Assembly (NCBI RefSeq): GCF_026314945.1
Contig: NZ_CP111121.1
Coordinates: forward strand, 1,984,001 to 2,048,000
Reading direction: 5' to 3'
Origin: Chryseobacterium fluminis
GTDB lineage: Bacteria; Bacteroidota; Bacteroidia; Flavobacteriales; Weeksellaceae
Length of the DNA: 64,000 nucleotides
Part shown: positions 8,258-16,326 of the stretch, piece by piece
Position numbering within the stretch: the first letter of the stretch is position 1
How the letters are laid out: each line of letters opens with the position of its first letter
Notes under the pieces: generated by a model
Database searches by the model: none
What the model saw: the letters and a program-made list of their open reading frames with translations, nothing else
What the model was told of the DNA's origin: nothing
Translations under genes and position numbers: made by a program

Positions 8258-8986
8258 ATGGAAAACAATCAACAGCTAACGGATCTTCTGGCGCTGGACC
8301 TGGGACTCAATATTATCAACCGCAGGCCTTATGCAAAGGAAGTTTTTAAATGGCAGGACATGGATCTTCTGCCTCACTCTTCTGCCGACACTTTACTCTG
8401 TGAAATTTTTGAATGGAATGGCCGGAACTGGCGGACAACAGGAAATAACCTGATTGGTTTTTTATTTTCCGGAGATCAGCTTGGCACGATTAAAGATCAG
8501 GTAATGAACGTAAAAAAATTTCCGGCACTTATCCCCGACTTTGAGTTTACCAAAGATAACATGATCGAGTATGGTCTTTCACTTCCTTCATTATTTAATA
8601 TCGGAATTAACGGAAATATTAAAAGTGTCAGGGATTTCTCAGTGCGTGTCAACGGGGTGACCAAATCCAGAATTACCAATATCGATTCTCCGGGAATTGA
8701 GATTTTAAGAAGTTATTCTGCATTTACCCAGGCTAAATCAAAAACATACCGGAAAAATGTAAAGTTTAATTTTTTGAGTACTTCTCTTTTTTATGCCGAA
8801 AGTGTGGAAATTTATCTTGAGAAAGAATCGGGAATCGGTGTAGAGGTAAGCTTTCAGACTCAGGATGTTGAGGTCGAGACAAAAATTAATACCGACACAA
8901 AAAAACATTTCGTGTTAAAGTATTACGGAAACCAGGCTCCTTTTGCAGCCAAGTTTACCAAGGGAAAAGATTTTGATATCTCTTAA
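8258..8986 (+). CDS. Unrecognised 242-residue protein
   Basis: I do not recognise this family. The protein has no signal peptide or long hydrophobic helix and is predicted cytoplasmic. The N-terminal third is mixed ('LLALDLGLNIINRRPY'). From about residue 90 alternating hydrophobic and charged residues suggest a beta-rich fold ('RDFSVRVNGVTKSRITNID', 'VKFNFLSTSLFYAESVEIYL', 'GIGVEVSFQTQDVEVETKIN'). The hydrophobic/polar pattern of the last 60 residues loosely recalls membrane-inserting beta-strand toxins, which is only a guess. It stands alone, followed by inverted heptamer repeats. Confidence 0.6.
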   Translation: MENNQQLTDLLALDLGLNIINRRPYAKEVFKWQDMDLLPHSSADTLLCEIFEWNGRNWRTTGNNLIGFLFSGDQLGTIKDQVMNVKKFPALIPDFEFTKDNMIEYGLSLPSLFNIGINGNIKSVRDFSVRVNGVTKSRITNIDSPGIEILRSYSAFTQAKSKTYRKNVKFNFLSTSLFYAESVEIYLEKESGIGVEVSFQTQDVEVETKINTDTKKHFVLKYYGNQAPFAAKFTKGKDFDIS

Positions 8987-8989
8987 ATT

Positions 8990-9090
8990 AGTTTTAAGTT
9001 AGAAGTTATGAGTTATAAGTGTATACAGCCATGCACATCGCGCAATGCTGACCAGCTTATAACTCATAACTCATAATTCATAACTCGTAA
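8990..9090. repeat. Inverted arrays of degenerate heptamers forming a long hairpin
   Basis: Degenerate TAACTCA-type heptamers occur on the right (9057-9090) and as their reverse complement on the left (about 8990-9019). The arms AGTTATGAGTTATAAG (9004-9019) and its exact complement (9056-9071) can form a 16-bp stem around a 36-nt loop. The element fills the gap between two convergent genes. Confidence 0.8.
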
Positions 9091-9095
9091 TTGAA

Positions 9096-10085
9096 TTACC
9101 TGTTTAAAATCATCGCCGCTTCTTTTGCGAAATACGTAAAGATCATATCGGCTCCTGCTCTTTTAAAACATGTCAAGCTTTCAATAATTGTTTTATCATT
9201 ATCCAGCCAGCCGTTTTGTGCTGCAGCCTTTACCATGGCATACTCGCCGCTTACATTATATACTGCAACCGGAAGATCAATGGCTTCACGAACTTTTGAA
9301 ACGATATCCAGATAAGGAAGCCCTGGTTTAATCATAATGATATCCGCTCCTTCATCGATATCTTTAAAAACTTCGTTCAATGCTTCACGGGAGTTATGAA
9401 AATCCATCTGATAGGTCTTTTTATCTTTCGGAATTTCCACATCATCTTTCGGAGCGCTGTCTAATGCACTTCTGAAGGGTCCGTAAAAAGAACTTGCATA
9501 TTTTGCCGCATAGCTCAGAATCCCTACATCGGTAAACCCGCTATCTTCCAGTGCTTCGCGGATCACCTGAACCCTTCCGTCCATCATATCGCTTGGTGCC
9601 ACAATGTCAGCGCCGGCTTCCGCATGAGAAACGGACATTCTGGCCAGTGCATCGTTGGTGGCATCATTTACGATTTTACCGTTTTCGATAATTCCGTCGT
9701 GACCGTAAATGGAGTATGGATCAAGAGCCACATCAGGCATAATGATCATTTCCGGAACAGCATTTTTAATGGCTCTGATGGTATTCTGCATCAGCCCGTC
9801 TTTATTCCAGGCTTCTTTCCCCGTATTGTCTTTTACATGTTCCGACACCTTCATATACAGATTCACCGCCTTCACACCTAAAGAAAATAATTCCTTACAT
9901 TCCTTTACCGTCAGATCGATGCTTCTCCTGAAAATTCCCGGCATCGATGGAATCGGTTCCTGTTTGTTTTCGCCCTCCATGACAAAGATGGGCATCACAA
10001 AATCATTCGTTGTAAGAACATTTTCTCTTACCAGACTTCTTATAGAATCATTGACTCTGAGTCTTCTATTTCTTGAATGTATCAT
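9096..10085 (-). CDS. hemB: Porphobilinogen synthase (delta-aminolevulinic acid dehydratase)
   Basis: A 329-residue cytoplasmic enzyme that condenses two 5-aminolevulinate molecules to porphobilinogen in heme synthesis. Clear family blocks are 'RRLRVNDSIRSLVRENVLT', 'ISHAEAGADIVAPSDMMDGR'-like at about 157, and the active-site lysine regions 'LSYAAKYASSFYGPFRSA' (about 194-211) and 'DIIMIKPGLPYLD' (about 249-261). Length is typical. A TAAATTTG -7 element at 10113-10120 predicts a leader of about 22 nt. Confidence 0.96.
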   Translation of the reverse strand: MIHSRNRRLRVNDSIRSLVRENVLTTNDFVMPIFVMEGENKQEPIPSMPGIFRRSIDLTVKECKELFSLGVKAVNLYMKVSEHVKDNTGKEAWNKDGLMQNTIRAIKNAVPEMIIMPDVALDPYSIYGHDGIIENGKIVNDATNDALARMSVSHAEAGADIVAPSDMMDGRVQVIREALEDSGFTDVGILSYAAKYASSFYGPFRSALDSAPKDDVEIPKDKKTYQMDFHNSREALNEVFKDIDEGADIIMIKPGLPYLDIVSKVREAIDLPVAVYNVSGEYAMVKAAAQNGWLDNDKTIIESLTCFKRAGADMIFTYFAKEAAMILNR

Positions 10086-10112
10086 TTGGAATACTTTTTG
10101 AATAAGTTTCTA

Positions 10113-10120
10113 CAAATTTA
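10113..10120 (-). promoter_or_regulatory. -7 element of hemB
   Basis: TAAATTTG on the minus strand fits TAnnTTTG and lies 27 nt before the hemB ATG. No clear -33 TTG is seen. Confidence 0.45.
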
Positions 10121-10142
10121 CTATAAGTTCTATAAAAAACTA

Positions 10143-10173
10143 TTGCAGGAGATTGTAGAATTTTTTACTTTTG
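10143..10173 (+). promoter_or_regulatory. Promoter of the sorting-domain protein gene
   Basis: TTG at 10143-10145, a 20-nt spacer and TACTTTTG at 10166-10173 fit the Bacteroidota TTG-N17-23-TAnnTTTG promoter. The predicted transcript starts near 10179, which excludes upstream in-frame ATGs and supports the start at 10203. Confidence 0.55.
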
Positions 10174-10202
10174 TTAGGAAATACTTAGATAAATTAAACT
10201 TG

Positions 10203-10553
10203 ATGAAAAAACTTTTACTTTTATTATTATTTACAGGCAGTTTTGTTGGATTTTCCAACAATTTAAAAGCACAAGTCAGAGAGCCTGGTTCCATCTCACA
10301 AAAAGCTGATGACGGAGTTCTTGTCGCTTATCCGAATCCTGCAAAGGATTTCCTTATCGTTAAAGCAAAAGACACTTCTTTACGAATCAAAAGTGTGACT
10401 TTTTATTCGATATTGGGTACCCAGGTTGCGAATTACTCGGTGAATATGAATTCGGGAGAGATCAATATCGAAAAACTGAAACCCGGCAAATATTTAATTC
10501 GCTATATCTTAAGCGACAATACACAGAAAGTTACTCAAATCGTAAAACAATAA
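10203..10553 (+). CDS. Small secreted protein made almost only of a T9SS type A sorting domain
   Basis: A 116-residue protein from the ATG at 10203, which begins the signal peptide 'MKKLLLLLLFTGSFVGFS'. After about 18 linker residues comes a type IX secretion C-terminal sorting domain: 'AYPNPAKDFLIVKA', 'VTFYSILGTQV', 'GEINIEKLKPGKYLIRY' and the terminal 'TQKVTQIVKQ'. Such domains normally sit behind a large cargo, and here there is none. It may be a stub of a larger gene, a small surface protein, or a decoy or regulator of the secretion machinery. A terminator follows at once. Confidence 0.82.
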   Translation: MKKLLLLLLFTGSFVGFSNNLKAQVREPGSISQKADDGVLVAYPNPAKDFLIVKAKDTSLRIKSVTFYSILGTQVANYSVNMNSGEINIEKLKPGKYLIRYILSDNTQKVTQIVKQ

Positions 10554-10558
10554 AACTA

Positions 10559-10586
10559 AATCCTGATAAACATCAGGATTTTTTCT
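10559..10586 (+). terminator. Terminator after the sorting-domain gene
   Basis: Stem AATCCTGAT/ATCAGGATT with loop AAAC and a TTTTTTC tail, 6 nt after the stop codon. Confidence 0.8.
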
Positions 10587-10657
10587 TTTACATTAATTCT
10601 GTTTCAATTATTCCGTAACTTTCGGGACTTTTTAATACCAATTGTAAAAACAATTTA

Positions 10658-11569
10658 ATGCTAAAAGCTGAACATATTCGAAAGACCTACAATGCCGGGA
10701 AAAAGGTAGCACTGGATGATTTTAGTATCCACGTACCCAAAGGGAGCATTTACGGACTTTTAGGCCCGAACGGAGCCGGAAAAACCTCTTTCATCCGTAT
10801 CATCAATCAGATTACCCAGGCTGATTCCGGGGAAGTTCTCATCAACGGAAAAAAGCTGAATCCGGACCACATTAAAGATATCGGTTATATGCCCGAAGAA
10901 AGGGGCTTATACAAAAATATGAGCGTAGGAGATCAGATTCTTTACTTCGCAGAGCTGAAAGGAATGAGTAAAAATGATGCTTTACAGGAGGCGAAAAAGT
11001 GGTTTGACAAACTCAACATCGATCAATGGTGGAAAAAGAAATTATCTGAGCTTTCAAAAGGGATGGCTCAGAAGATCCAGTTTGTGGTAACCGTTCTTCA
11101 CAGACCTCATCTGCTGATTCTTGATGAACCGTTTTCAGGCTTTGACCCGGTAAATGCCAATTTAATTAAAGACCAGATCATCGATCTCAAAAATAACGGC
11201 ACTACCATCATCCTCTCTACCCACAGAATGGAAAGTGTGGAAGAAATGTGTGACTATGTCGCATTAATTGATAATTCTAAAAAAATTATCGACGGTAGGG
11301 TTTTTGACGTAAGAGAAAAATTCAAAAAAAACATCTTCGGAGTTACGCTTTCGGAGGTAAATAACAGTCAGCTGGATACATTCAAAGGCAAATACGAAAT
11401 TTTCAATATGATCCATGAAAACAATCTTGTGTCTTTTGATTTAAAAAATGAAACCGATCAGAACCATATTCTTCTTGACCTTGTGCATGTTGGAAAAGTG
11501 AGATCTTTTGACGAAAGAATTCCCAGTATGAACGAAGTATTTATTAATGCGGTAAGCAACAACTCTTAA
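10658..11569 (+). CDS. ABC-2 type transporter ATPase (NatA-like)
   Basis: A 303-residue cytoplasmic ATPase. Walker A is 'GPNGAGKTSFIR' (about residue 36), the signature region is 'LSKGMAQKIQFV', Walker B is 'HLLILDEPFSGFDPVNA' and the H-loop is 'TIILSTHRM'. The last 90 residues form the C-terminal extension common in this group ('GVTLSEV...RIPSMNEVFINAV'). It sits 2 nt before its permease gene, so the two make one exporter, NatAB-like (sodium or small-molecule efflux) by resemblance. The substrate is unknown. Confidence 0.88.
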   Translation: MLKAEHIRKTYNAGKKVALDDFSIHVPKGSIYGLLGPNGAGKTSFIRIINQITQADSGEVLINGKKLNPDHIKDIGYMPEERGLYKNMSVGDQILYFAELKGMSKNDALQEAKKWFDKLNIDQWWKKKLSELSKGMAQKIQFVVTVLHRPHLLILDEPFSGFDPVNANLIKDQIIDLKNNGTTIILSTHRMESVEEMCDYVALIDNSKKIIDGRVFDVREKFKKNIFGVTLSEVNNSQLDTFKGKYEIFNMIHENNLVSFDLKNETDQNHILLDLVHVGKVRSFDERIPSMNEVFINAVSNNS

Positions 11570-11571
11570 TC

Positions 11572-12882
11572 ATGAATAATATTTTTTTAATCACAAAAAG
11601 GGAGTTTCTTACGCAGGTTAAGAAGAAATCCTTCATCATATTAACCTTACTGGCTCCGATCATGCTTATCGCTTTCGGTGCAGTGATCGGCCTGATGTTC
11701 AAAGCGAACGAATCCCACAGCGTTATTGAGGTAGTGGATAAAAGCGGACTGTTTAAAAGTAAGCTGAAATCTGACGATCAGCTGAATTATGTTTTTGTTT
11801 CTGCCGCTGATGAAAAATCCAAGATCAATAATTTAAAAGGAAATGAATCTCTGGACGGGATTTTGATTCTGCCGGAACTAAAAAATCAGGATTTTAATGG
11901 TCTTCAGCAAAATACGAGACTGGTGATCAACAGTAAAATCGGACTGGACACGAAAAAAAGAATCGTTTCTGATATTACAGAGGTCATCAGGAAAGAAAAA
12001 ATCAAACAATTAGGCATCGCTGAAACCGAGCTGAATAATCTTGATAAAAGTTTTACCCTGAAAACGATCAATGTCTCTGACAACAATAAAGAAGATTCAG
12101 ATATCACTTTTGGAGTCAAAAGCGGACTGAGCATTCTCCTGATGTATGTAACTTTTATGTTTATCATCATCTATGGAGTGCGGGTTATGAGAAGTGTTTT
12201 AGAAGAAAAGAACAACCGCGTTGTAGAGATCATCATTTCATCAGTAAAGCCTTTTGAACTGATGATGGGGAAAATTCTTGGAGTAACGATGGTCGCTTTA
12301 ACCCAGTTTCTGATCTGGATTACCATGTCTGTGATCGGCGCTCTGGTTTTAAATACCGGGTTTTCGTCGCTTCAGAAAAATATTCCGGGTGCCAATGAAG
12401 AGCTATTAAATAAATTTGACATCGCCCAGATTGCCACTCAGGTTTCTCACAGCTTACTGGAACTTAATTTTCCGTTAATCATTTTTGTATTTATCGTATT
12501 CTTTCTGCTTGGCTACATATTTTACAGCTCTGTTTATGCAGCCATAGGTTCTGCCGTAGACAATGAAACGGAAACGCAGCAATTTACTTTATTTGCAATC
12601 TTACCGCTGACTTTGGGAATGTATGGAAGTTTTTCTTTAATGAATAATCCTGACGGACCTCTAGGCTTCTGGTTATCGATTATTCCTTTCACCTCTCCCG
12701 TTGCGATGATCGCGAGAATTCCTTTCGGTGTTCCGGCCTGGCAGATTGCTTTATCGATCGTTCTGCTGTTGGTGACCACGATTTTTATGATCTTCTTAGC
12801 AGGGAAAATTTACAGAGTGGGTATTTTAATGTATGGTAATAAAGCAACATTAAAAGAAATCTGGAAGTGGATAAAAGGATAA
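11572..12882 (+). CDS. ABC-2 type transporter permease (NatB-like)
   Basis: A 436-residue inner-membrane protein paired with the preceding ATPase. The N-terminal helix ('FIILTLLAPIMLIAFGAVIG') is followed by a large extracytoplasmic domain (about 45-180). About five membrane helices fill the C-terminal half, the first around 'LLMYVTFMFIIIYGVRVM', with the conserved 'EEKNNRVVEIIISSVKPFELMMGK' region. This is the ABC2_membrane_3 architecture. A bidirectional terminator follows. Confidence 0.88.
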   Translation: MNNIFLITKREFLTQVKKKSFIILTLLAPIMLIAFGAVIGLMFKANESHSVIEVVDKSGLFKSKLKSDDQLNYVFVSAADEKSKINNLKGNESLDGILILPELKNQDFNGLQQNTRLVINSKIGLDTKKRIVSDITEVIRKEKIKQLGIAETELNNLDKSFTLKTINVSDNNKEDSDITFGVKSGLSILLMYVTFMFIIIYGVRVMRSVLEEKNNRVVEIIISSVKPFELMMGKILGVTMVALTQFLIWITMSVIGALVLNTGFSSLQKNIPGANEELLNKFDIAQIATQVSHSLLELNFPLIIFVFIVFFLLGYIFYSSVYAAIGSAVDNETETQQFTLFAILPLTLGMYGSFSLMNNPDGPLGFWLSIIPFTSPVAMIARIPFGVPAWQIALSIVLLLVTTIFMIFLAGKIYRVGILMYGNKATLKEIWKWIKG

Positions 12883-12909
12883 GTTCACCTAAAATTATAC
12901 ATAAAAAGA

Positions 12910-12940
12910 AAATCCCGAAACTGCAGAGTTTCGGGATTTC
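12910..12940. terminator. Bidirectional terminator between convergent genes
   Basis: Stem AATCCCGAAACT/AGTTTCGGGATT with loop GCAG, an A-run on the left and T-rich sequence on the right. It separates the transporter operon from the leftward outer-membrane protein gene. Confidence 0.85.
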
Positions 12941-12957
12941 TTATGAAATAAAAATTC

Positions 12958-13629
12958 TTAATTAAAGATATAGCCTAAGCTTAAGCTGAGAACCTGCTCA
13001 GACTTATTTTTACTCGTTCCTTTAGGTTCGTAATCAAGACCAGGATAGGTATTCGACAGACCGAAATCATATCTTGCCGTAAGCTCCAATTGTCTCTTAT
13101 AGCTGTATCCTACTCCAATTCCAATTCCAAAGTTAAAGCTTTTGGCTTTCCCGTTTAGTTTTGGATTACCAAGATCAGATTTATAATCCGGATCATAGTA
13201 AGGTTTTGAGGCAGGAACGTTCTTTACATTCTGACTTAATAAGAAATTGAACCTTGGTCCTGCTACTCCGAAAAATTCCGATTCGGCTTCGGAGAAGTAG
13301 GCTTTAAAATTTACCGGCACACTTAAATAATTATTTGCATAGACTGCATCATAACCATCGACACCTTTAGCATCTTTATTCTTACCCGTTTCTCCTGCTC
13401 CGAAATACTGAACTTCAGGCTGAAGGAAAAACTGATTGGACTTCCCCATAGGGATCAAAGCTAAAACGCCGGCTTGCATGGAAAATCTTTTTCCTGAGGG
13501 ATTGTGGGCATTTTTCACACCGGAATAATTACCTCCTGCTGATACACCGAATCTTGTACTGCTGAAATCGATCTGGGCGAAAGACATTGCAGAAAGTGCC
13601 ACAGCTGAGGTTAATAAAATTTTTTTCAT
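12958..13629 (-). CDS. Outer-membrane beta-barrel protein (porin family)
   Basis: A 223-residue protein with signal peptide 'MKKILLTSAVALSAMSFAQ' and an eight-strand-barrel pattern ('FGVSAGGNYSGVKN', 'FFLQPEVQYFG', 'YLSVPVNFKAYF', 'FNFGIGIGVGYSY', 'LELTARYDFGLSN') ending 'LSLSLGYIFN' with a C-terminal aromatic/polar residue. It matches the outer_membrane beta-barrel/PorT-like group common in Bacteroidota. The ligand is unknown. It lies 20 nt after sucD, probably in the same transcript. Confidence 0.85.
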   Translation of the reverse strand: MKKILLTSAVALSAMSFAQIDFSSTRFGVSAGGNYSGVKNAHNPSGKRFSMQAGVLALIPMGKSNQFFLQPEVQYFGAGETGKNKDAKGVDGYDAVYANNYLSVPVNFKAYFSEAESEFFGVAGPRFNFLLSQNVKNVPASKPYYDPDYKSDLGNPKLNGKAKSFNFGIGIGVGYSYKRQLELTARYDFGLSNTYPGLDYEPKGTSKNKSEQVLSLSLGYIFN

Positions 13630-13648
13630 ATATTGTTGTTTTTTTATG

Positions 13649-14521
13649 TTATGCTAAAACTTTAGCCACTGTTACGCCAATATCAGCAGGAGAATCTACA
13701 ACGTTGATTCCGTTTTCTCTCATGATTTCCATTTTAGCCTGAGCGGTATCTTCCGCACCACCTACGATCGCACCGGCATGTCCCATTGTTCTTCCTTTAG
13801 GAGCCGTTTGTCCCGCGATGAAACCTACAACAGGTTTTGTAGAGCCACTGGCTTTGTACCATCTTGCCGCTTCCGCTTCAAGACCTCCACCGATTTCTCC
13901 GATCATTACTACGGCTTCAGTTTCAGGATCGTTGATGAATAATTCCAAAGCTTCTCTGGTTGTTGTTCCGATAATAGGGTCACCACCGATACCGATGGCT
14001 GTAGAAATACCGAAACCGGCTCTTACCACCTGATCTGCCGCTTCATACGTAAGTGTTCCGGATTTTGAAACGATTCCTACTTTACCTTTTTTGAAAACAA
14101 AACCTGGCATAATACCAATTTTAGCTTCTTCAGAAGTAATAATTCCCGGACAGTTCGGACCGATTAATCTGCAGTCTTTGTCAGCGATATAAGATTTTAC
14201 TTTTACCATATCCGCCACCGGAATACCTTCAGTAATACATACGATAACTTTGATACCTGCTTCCGCCGCTTCCATGATTGCATCTGCAGCAAATGCAGGA
14301 GGTACGAAAATGATACTTACGTTGGCACCAGCTTTTTCAACAGCATCAGCAACCGTGTTAAATACCGGTTTTCCCAAGTGCTCGCTACCCCCTTTTCCCG
14401 GAGTAACACCACCTACCACGTTTGTTCCGTATTCAATCATCTGGCTTGCATGGAAAGTCCCTTCGTTCCCTGTAAATCCTTGTACAATTACTTTAGAATC
14501 TTTGTTTACTAAAATTGACAT
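13649..14521 (-). CDS. sucD: Succinyl-CoA ligase, alpha subunit
   Basis: A 290-residue TCA-cycle enzyme subunit forming the phosphohistidine intermediate and binding CoA. Motifs are the Rossmann CoA site '[17 protein letters not shown]' (about 13-29), 'GGVTPGKGG', 'IGPNCPGII', and the active-site histidine in 'GHAGAIVGG' (about residue 247). Length is standard. The beta subunit gene is not adjacent, unlike in many bacteria. A -7-like TAAATTTG lies at 14565-14572. Confidence 0.96.
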   Translation of the reverse strand: MSILVNKDSKVIVQGFTGNEGTFHASQMIEYGTNVVGGVTPGKGGSEHLGKPVFNTVADAVEKAGANVSIIFVPPAFAADAIMEAAEAGIKVIVCITEGIPVADMVKVKSYIADKDCRLIGPNCPGIITSEEAKIGIMPGFVFKKGKVGIVSKSGTLTYEAADQVVRAGFGISTAIGIGGDPIIGTTTREALELFINDPETEAVVMIGEIGGGLEAEAARWYKASGSTKPVVGFIAGQTAPKGRTMGHAGAIVGGAEDTAQAKMEIMRENGINVVDSPADIGVTVAKVLA

Positions 14522-14564
14522 TTTATTGTTGTTTTAATTTATTTTACTATTTTATTAATGCTCA

Positions 14565-14572
14565 CAAATTTA
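14565..14572 (-). promoter_or_regulatory. -7 element of sucD
   Basis: TAAATTTG on the minus strand fits TAnnTTTG and lies about 44 nt before the sucD ATG. No good -33 is visible. Confidence 0.4.
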
Positions 14573-14611
14573 CTTATTTTTCTTTGATTTAAGATAAAAC
14601 TTTCCATTTGT

Positions 14612-15514
14612 TTATTTGAGATTTCTCAGTTTTACCTCTTTCTTCAGATAGGTTTTAAAATCTTCTGCAAACATCCCGATATATGTTCCTTTCTCAAGAT
14701 CTCTGTTTACTCCCGTCTTGCCAAGAATAACAGATCCGCTTTCAATCTTGTTACCGGAAGCTATACCCACCTGGCCCCATAAAGTTACCTCATCACCAAT
14801 GATGCAACATCCTGCGATTCCTACCTGAGAAGCGATCAGACACTTTTTACCGATTACTGTATCATGCCCGACCTGGATCTGGTTATCCAACACAGAGCCC
14901 TCGCCAATGACCGTAGAATCTGTAACTCCCCGGTCTATGGTACAGCCGTTTCCTATTTCTACATTATTTTCCACAATGACATTTCCAACAGAAATCAGGC
15001 GGTCAAAGTTTCCGTGAAGTTTTCTGTAATAAAAAGCATCGCCTCCCAATACCGTATTGGACTGGATGATCACGTTATCACCGATGACCGTTCTGTCTCC
15101 GATCACCACATTCGGGAAAATAAGGGTGTTCTTTCCAATAGTAACATTATTCCCGATGACAGCCGTACGGTGAATTTTCGTGCCTTCTCCGATCTCGGCA
15201 TCATGCAGTTCTTCGGTGAAATTGATTATTCTCGTAAAGTGAGTATTGATCTTATTAAAATCCCTGAAAGGGTCATCGGAGACAAGAAGTGCTTTTCCTG
15301 CGGGACATTCTACCTCCCTGTCAATCAGGATAACGGTTGCTGCAGAATGTAAAGCCTTACCGTAATATTTCGGATGATTTACAAAAACAATATCACCTGG
15401 CCGTACCTTGTGAATTTCATTAGTTCCTAATACCGGAAAGTCTTCAGAACCTATAAATTTTGATCCGATAAGATCTGCAATAGTTTTCAGTTTTTGTGGC
15501 TGATGGAACGTCAT
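14612..15514 (-). CDS. Second LpxD-like UDP-3-O-acylglucosamine N-acyltransferase
   Basis: A 300-residue protein with an N-terminal LpxD-type uridine-binding domain (to about residue 105, 'VRPGDIVFVNHPKYYGKAL') and a left-handed beta-helix of hexapeptide repeats from about 107 ('GEGTKIHRTAVIGNNVTIGK'). The histidine at 'VGHDTVIG' aligns with the LpxD catalytic histidine, so activity is plausible. It is a shorter paralogue of the lpxD at 18.5-19.5 kb in the same lipid A block. The substrate may differ. An efp terminator lies upstream, so it likely has its own promoter. Confidence 0.85.
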   Translation of the reverse strand: MTFHQPQKLKTIADLIGSKFIGSEDFPVLGTNEIHKVRPGDIVFVNHPKYYGKALHSAATVILIDREVECPAGKALLVSDDPFRDFNKINTHFTRIINFTEELHDAEIGEGTKIHRTAVIGNNVTIGKNTLIFPNVVIGDRTVIGDNVIIQSNTVLGGDAFYYRKLHGNFDRLISVGNVIVENNVEIGNGCTIDRGVTDSTVIGEGSVLDNQIQVGHDTVIGKKCLIASQVGIAGCCIIGDEVTLWGQVGIASGNKIESGSVILGKTGVNRDLEKGTYIGMFAEDFKTYLKKEVKLRNLK

Positions 15515-15596
15515 ATTTTTCTAAATGATGTTTAAATTTTATCACCCTTTTTAAGATTTAAAGTCTCGAAAAGGTTTATTTTTTTAAGGTTCAGAC

Positions 15597-15653
15597 GGCA
15601 GCCCTACTAAGTAAGGCCCTTCGACAGGCTCAGGGTACACTACAGGAGCTGCC
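15597..15653. repeat. REP-like palindromic element
   Basis: An outer stem GGCAGC/GCTGCC encloses the imperfect palindrome CCCTTCGACAGGCTCAGGG (15617-15635). Sequences of this CCCTTCGACA-type core recur as dispersed intergenic repeats in several bacterial groups, from general knowledge. It sits in the gap between efp and the lpxD paralogue. Confidence 0.65.
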
Positions 15654-15654
15654 A

Positions 15655-15691
15655 TAAAAATAAAAGCTGAAAGTTGTTATGCTTCCAGCTT
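15655..15691 (-). terminator. Terminator of efp
   Basis: On the minus strand, stem AAGCTGGAAG/CTTTCAGCTT with an 8-nt loop and a TTATTTTTAT tail, 17 nt after the efp stop. Confidence 0.65.
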
Positions 15692-15707
15692 CATATTATC
15701 TTAATAA

Positions 15708-16271
15708 TTACTTTACTCTTTCTAAGTAAGCTCCGTCCTCCGTACTTACTTTAATTTTGTCTCCCGGCTCAATGAACAGGGGAACCATTACTCTAGCTCC
15801 TGTTTCGACAATTGCATTTTTAAGCGCATTCGTTGCGGTGTTTCCTTTCACACCCGGATCAGCTTCTACAACCTCTAAATAAACAGATTGCGGTAGTTCG
15901 GCAGAAAGCGGAGTTTCATCTGCTTCTTTTAAGATGATGGTAACTTCTTCACCTGCTTTCATCAGGTTTGAGTTTTCAATCATTTCTTTATTCAGATATA
16001 ACTGAGAAAAGTCATCATTGTTCATAAAGTGGAATCCGTTCTCATCATCATAAAGGTACTGGAATTTTCTTGTAATTACCTTTACTTCATCGATTTTGTG
16101 ACCTGCAGAGAAAGTATTATCCAATACTTTTCCGTTGGTTACAGATTTTAATTTTGTTCTGACGAAAGCAGGACCTTTGCCTGGCTTTACGTGAAGAAAT
16201 TCAATTACTTTGAAAATATCATTGCTAAATTCTATACAAAGACCTTTTCTGATATCGTTACTTGTTGCCAT
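15708..16271 (-). CDS. efp: Translation elongation factor P
   Basis: A 187-residue factor that relieves ribosome stalling at polyproline stretches. The three OB-like domains are evident: the N-terminal KOW-like 'FKVIEFLHVKPGKGPAFVR' with the modifiable lysine in the 'PGKGPA' loop, the middle 'DDENGFHFMNNDDFSQLYL', and the C-terminal 'EPGDKIKVSTEDGAYLERVK'. Length is standard. It lies 55 nt downstream of lpxA and ends in its own terminator. Confidence 0.96.
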   Translation of the reverse strand: MATSNDIRKGLCIEFSNDIFKVIEFLHVKPGKGPAFVRTKLKSVTNGKVLDNTFSAGHKIDEVKVITRKFQYLYDDENGFHFMNNDDFSQLYLNKEMIENSNLMKAGEEVTIILKEADETPLSAELPQSVYLEVVEADPGVKGNTATNALKNAIVETGARVMVPLFIEPGDKIKVSTEDGAYLERVK

Positions 16272-16326
16272 TAATGTATAATTATCTTTTGTTTTTTATA
16301 TAAATTGTTCAGAATCAAAATGATTT

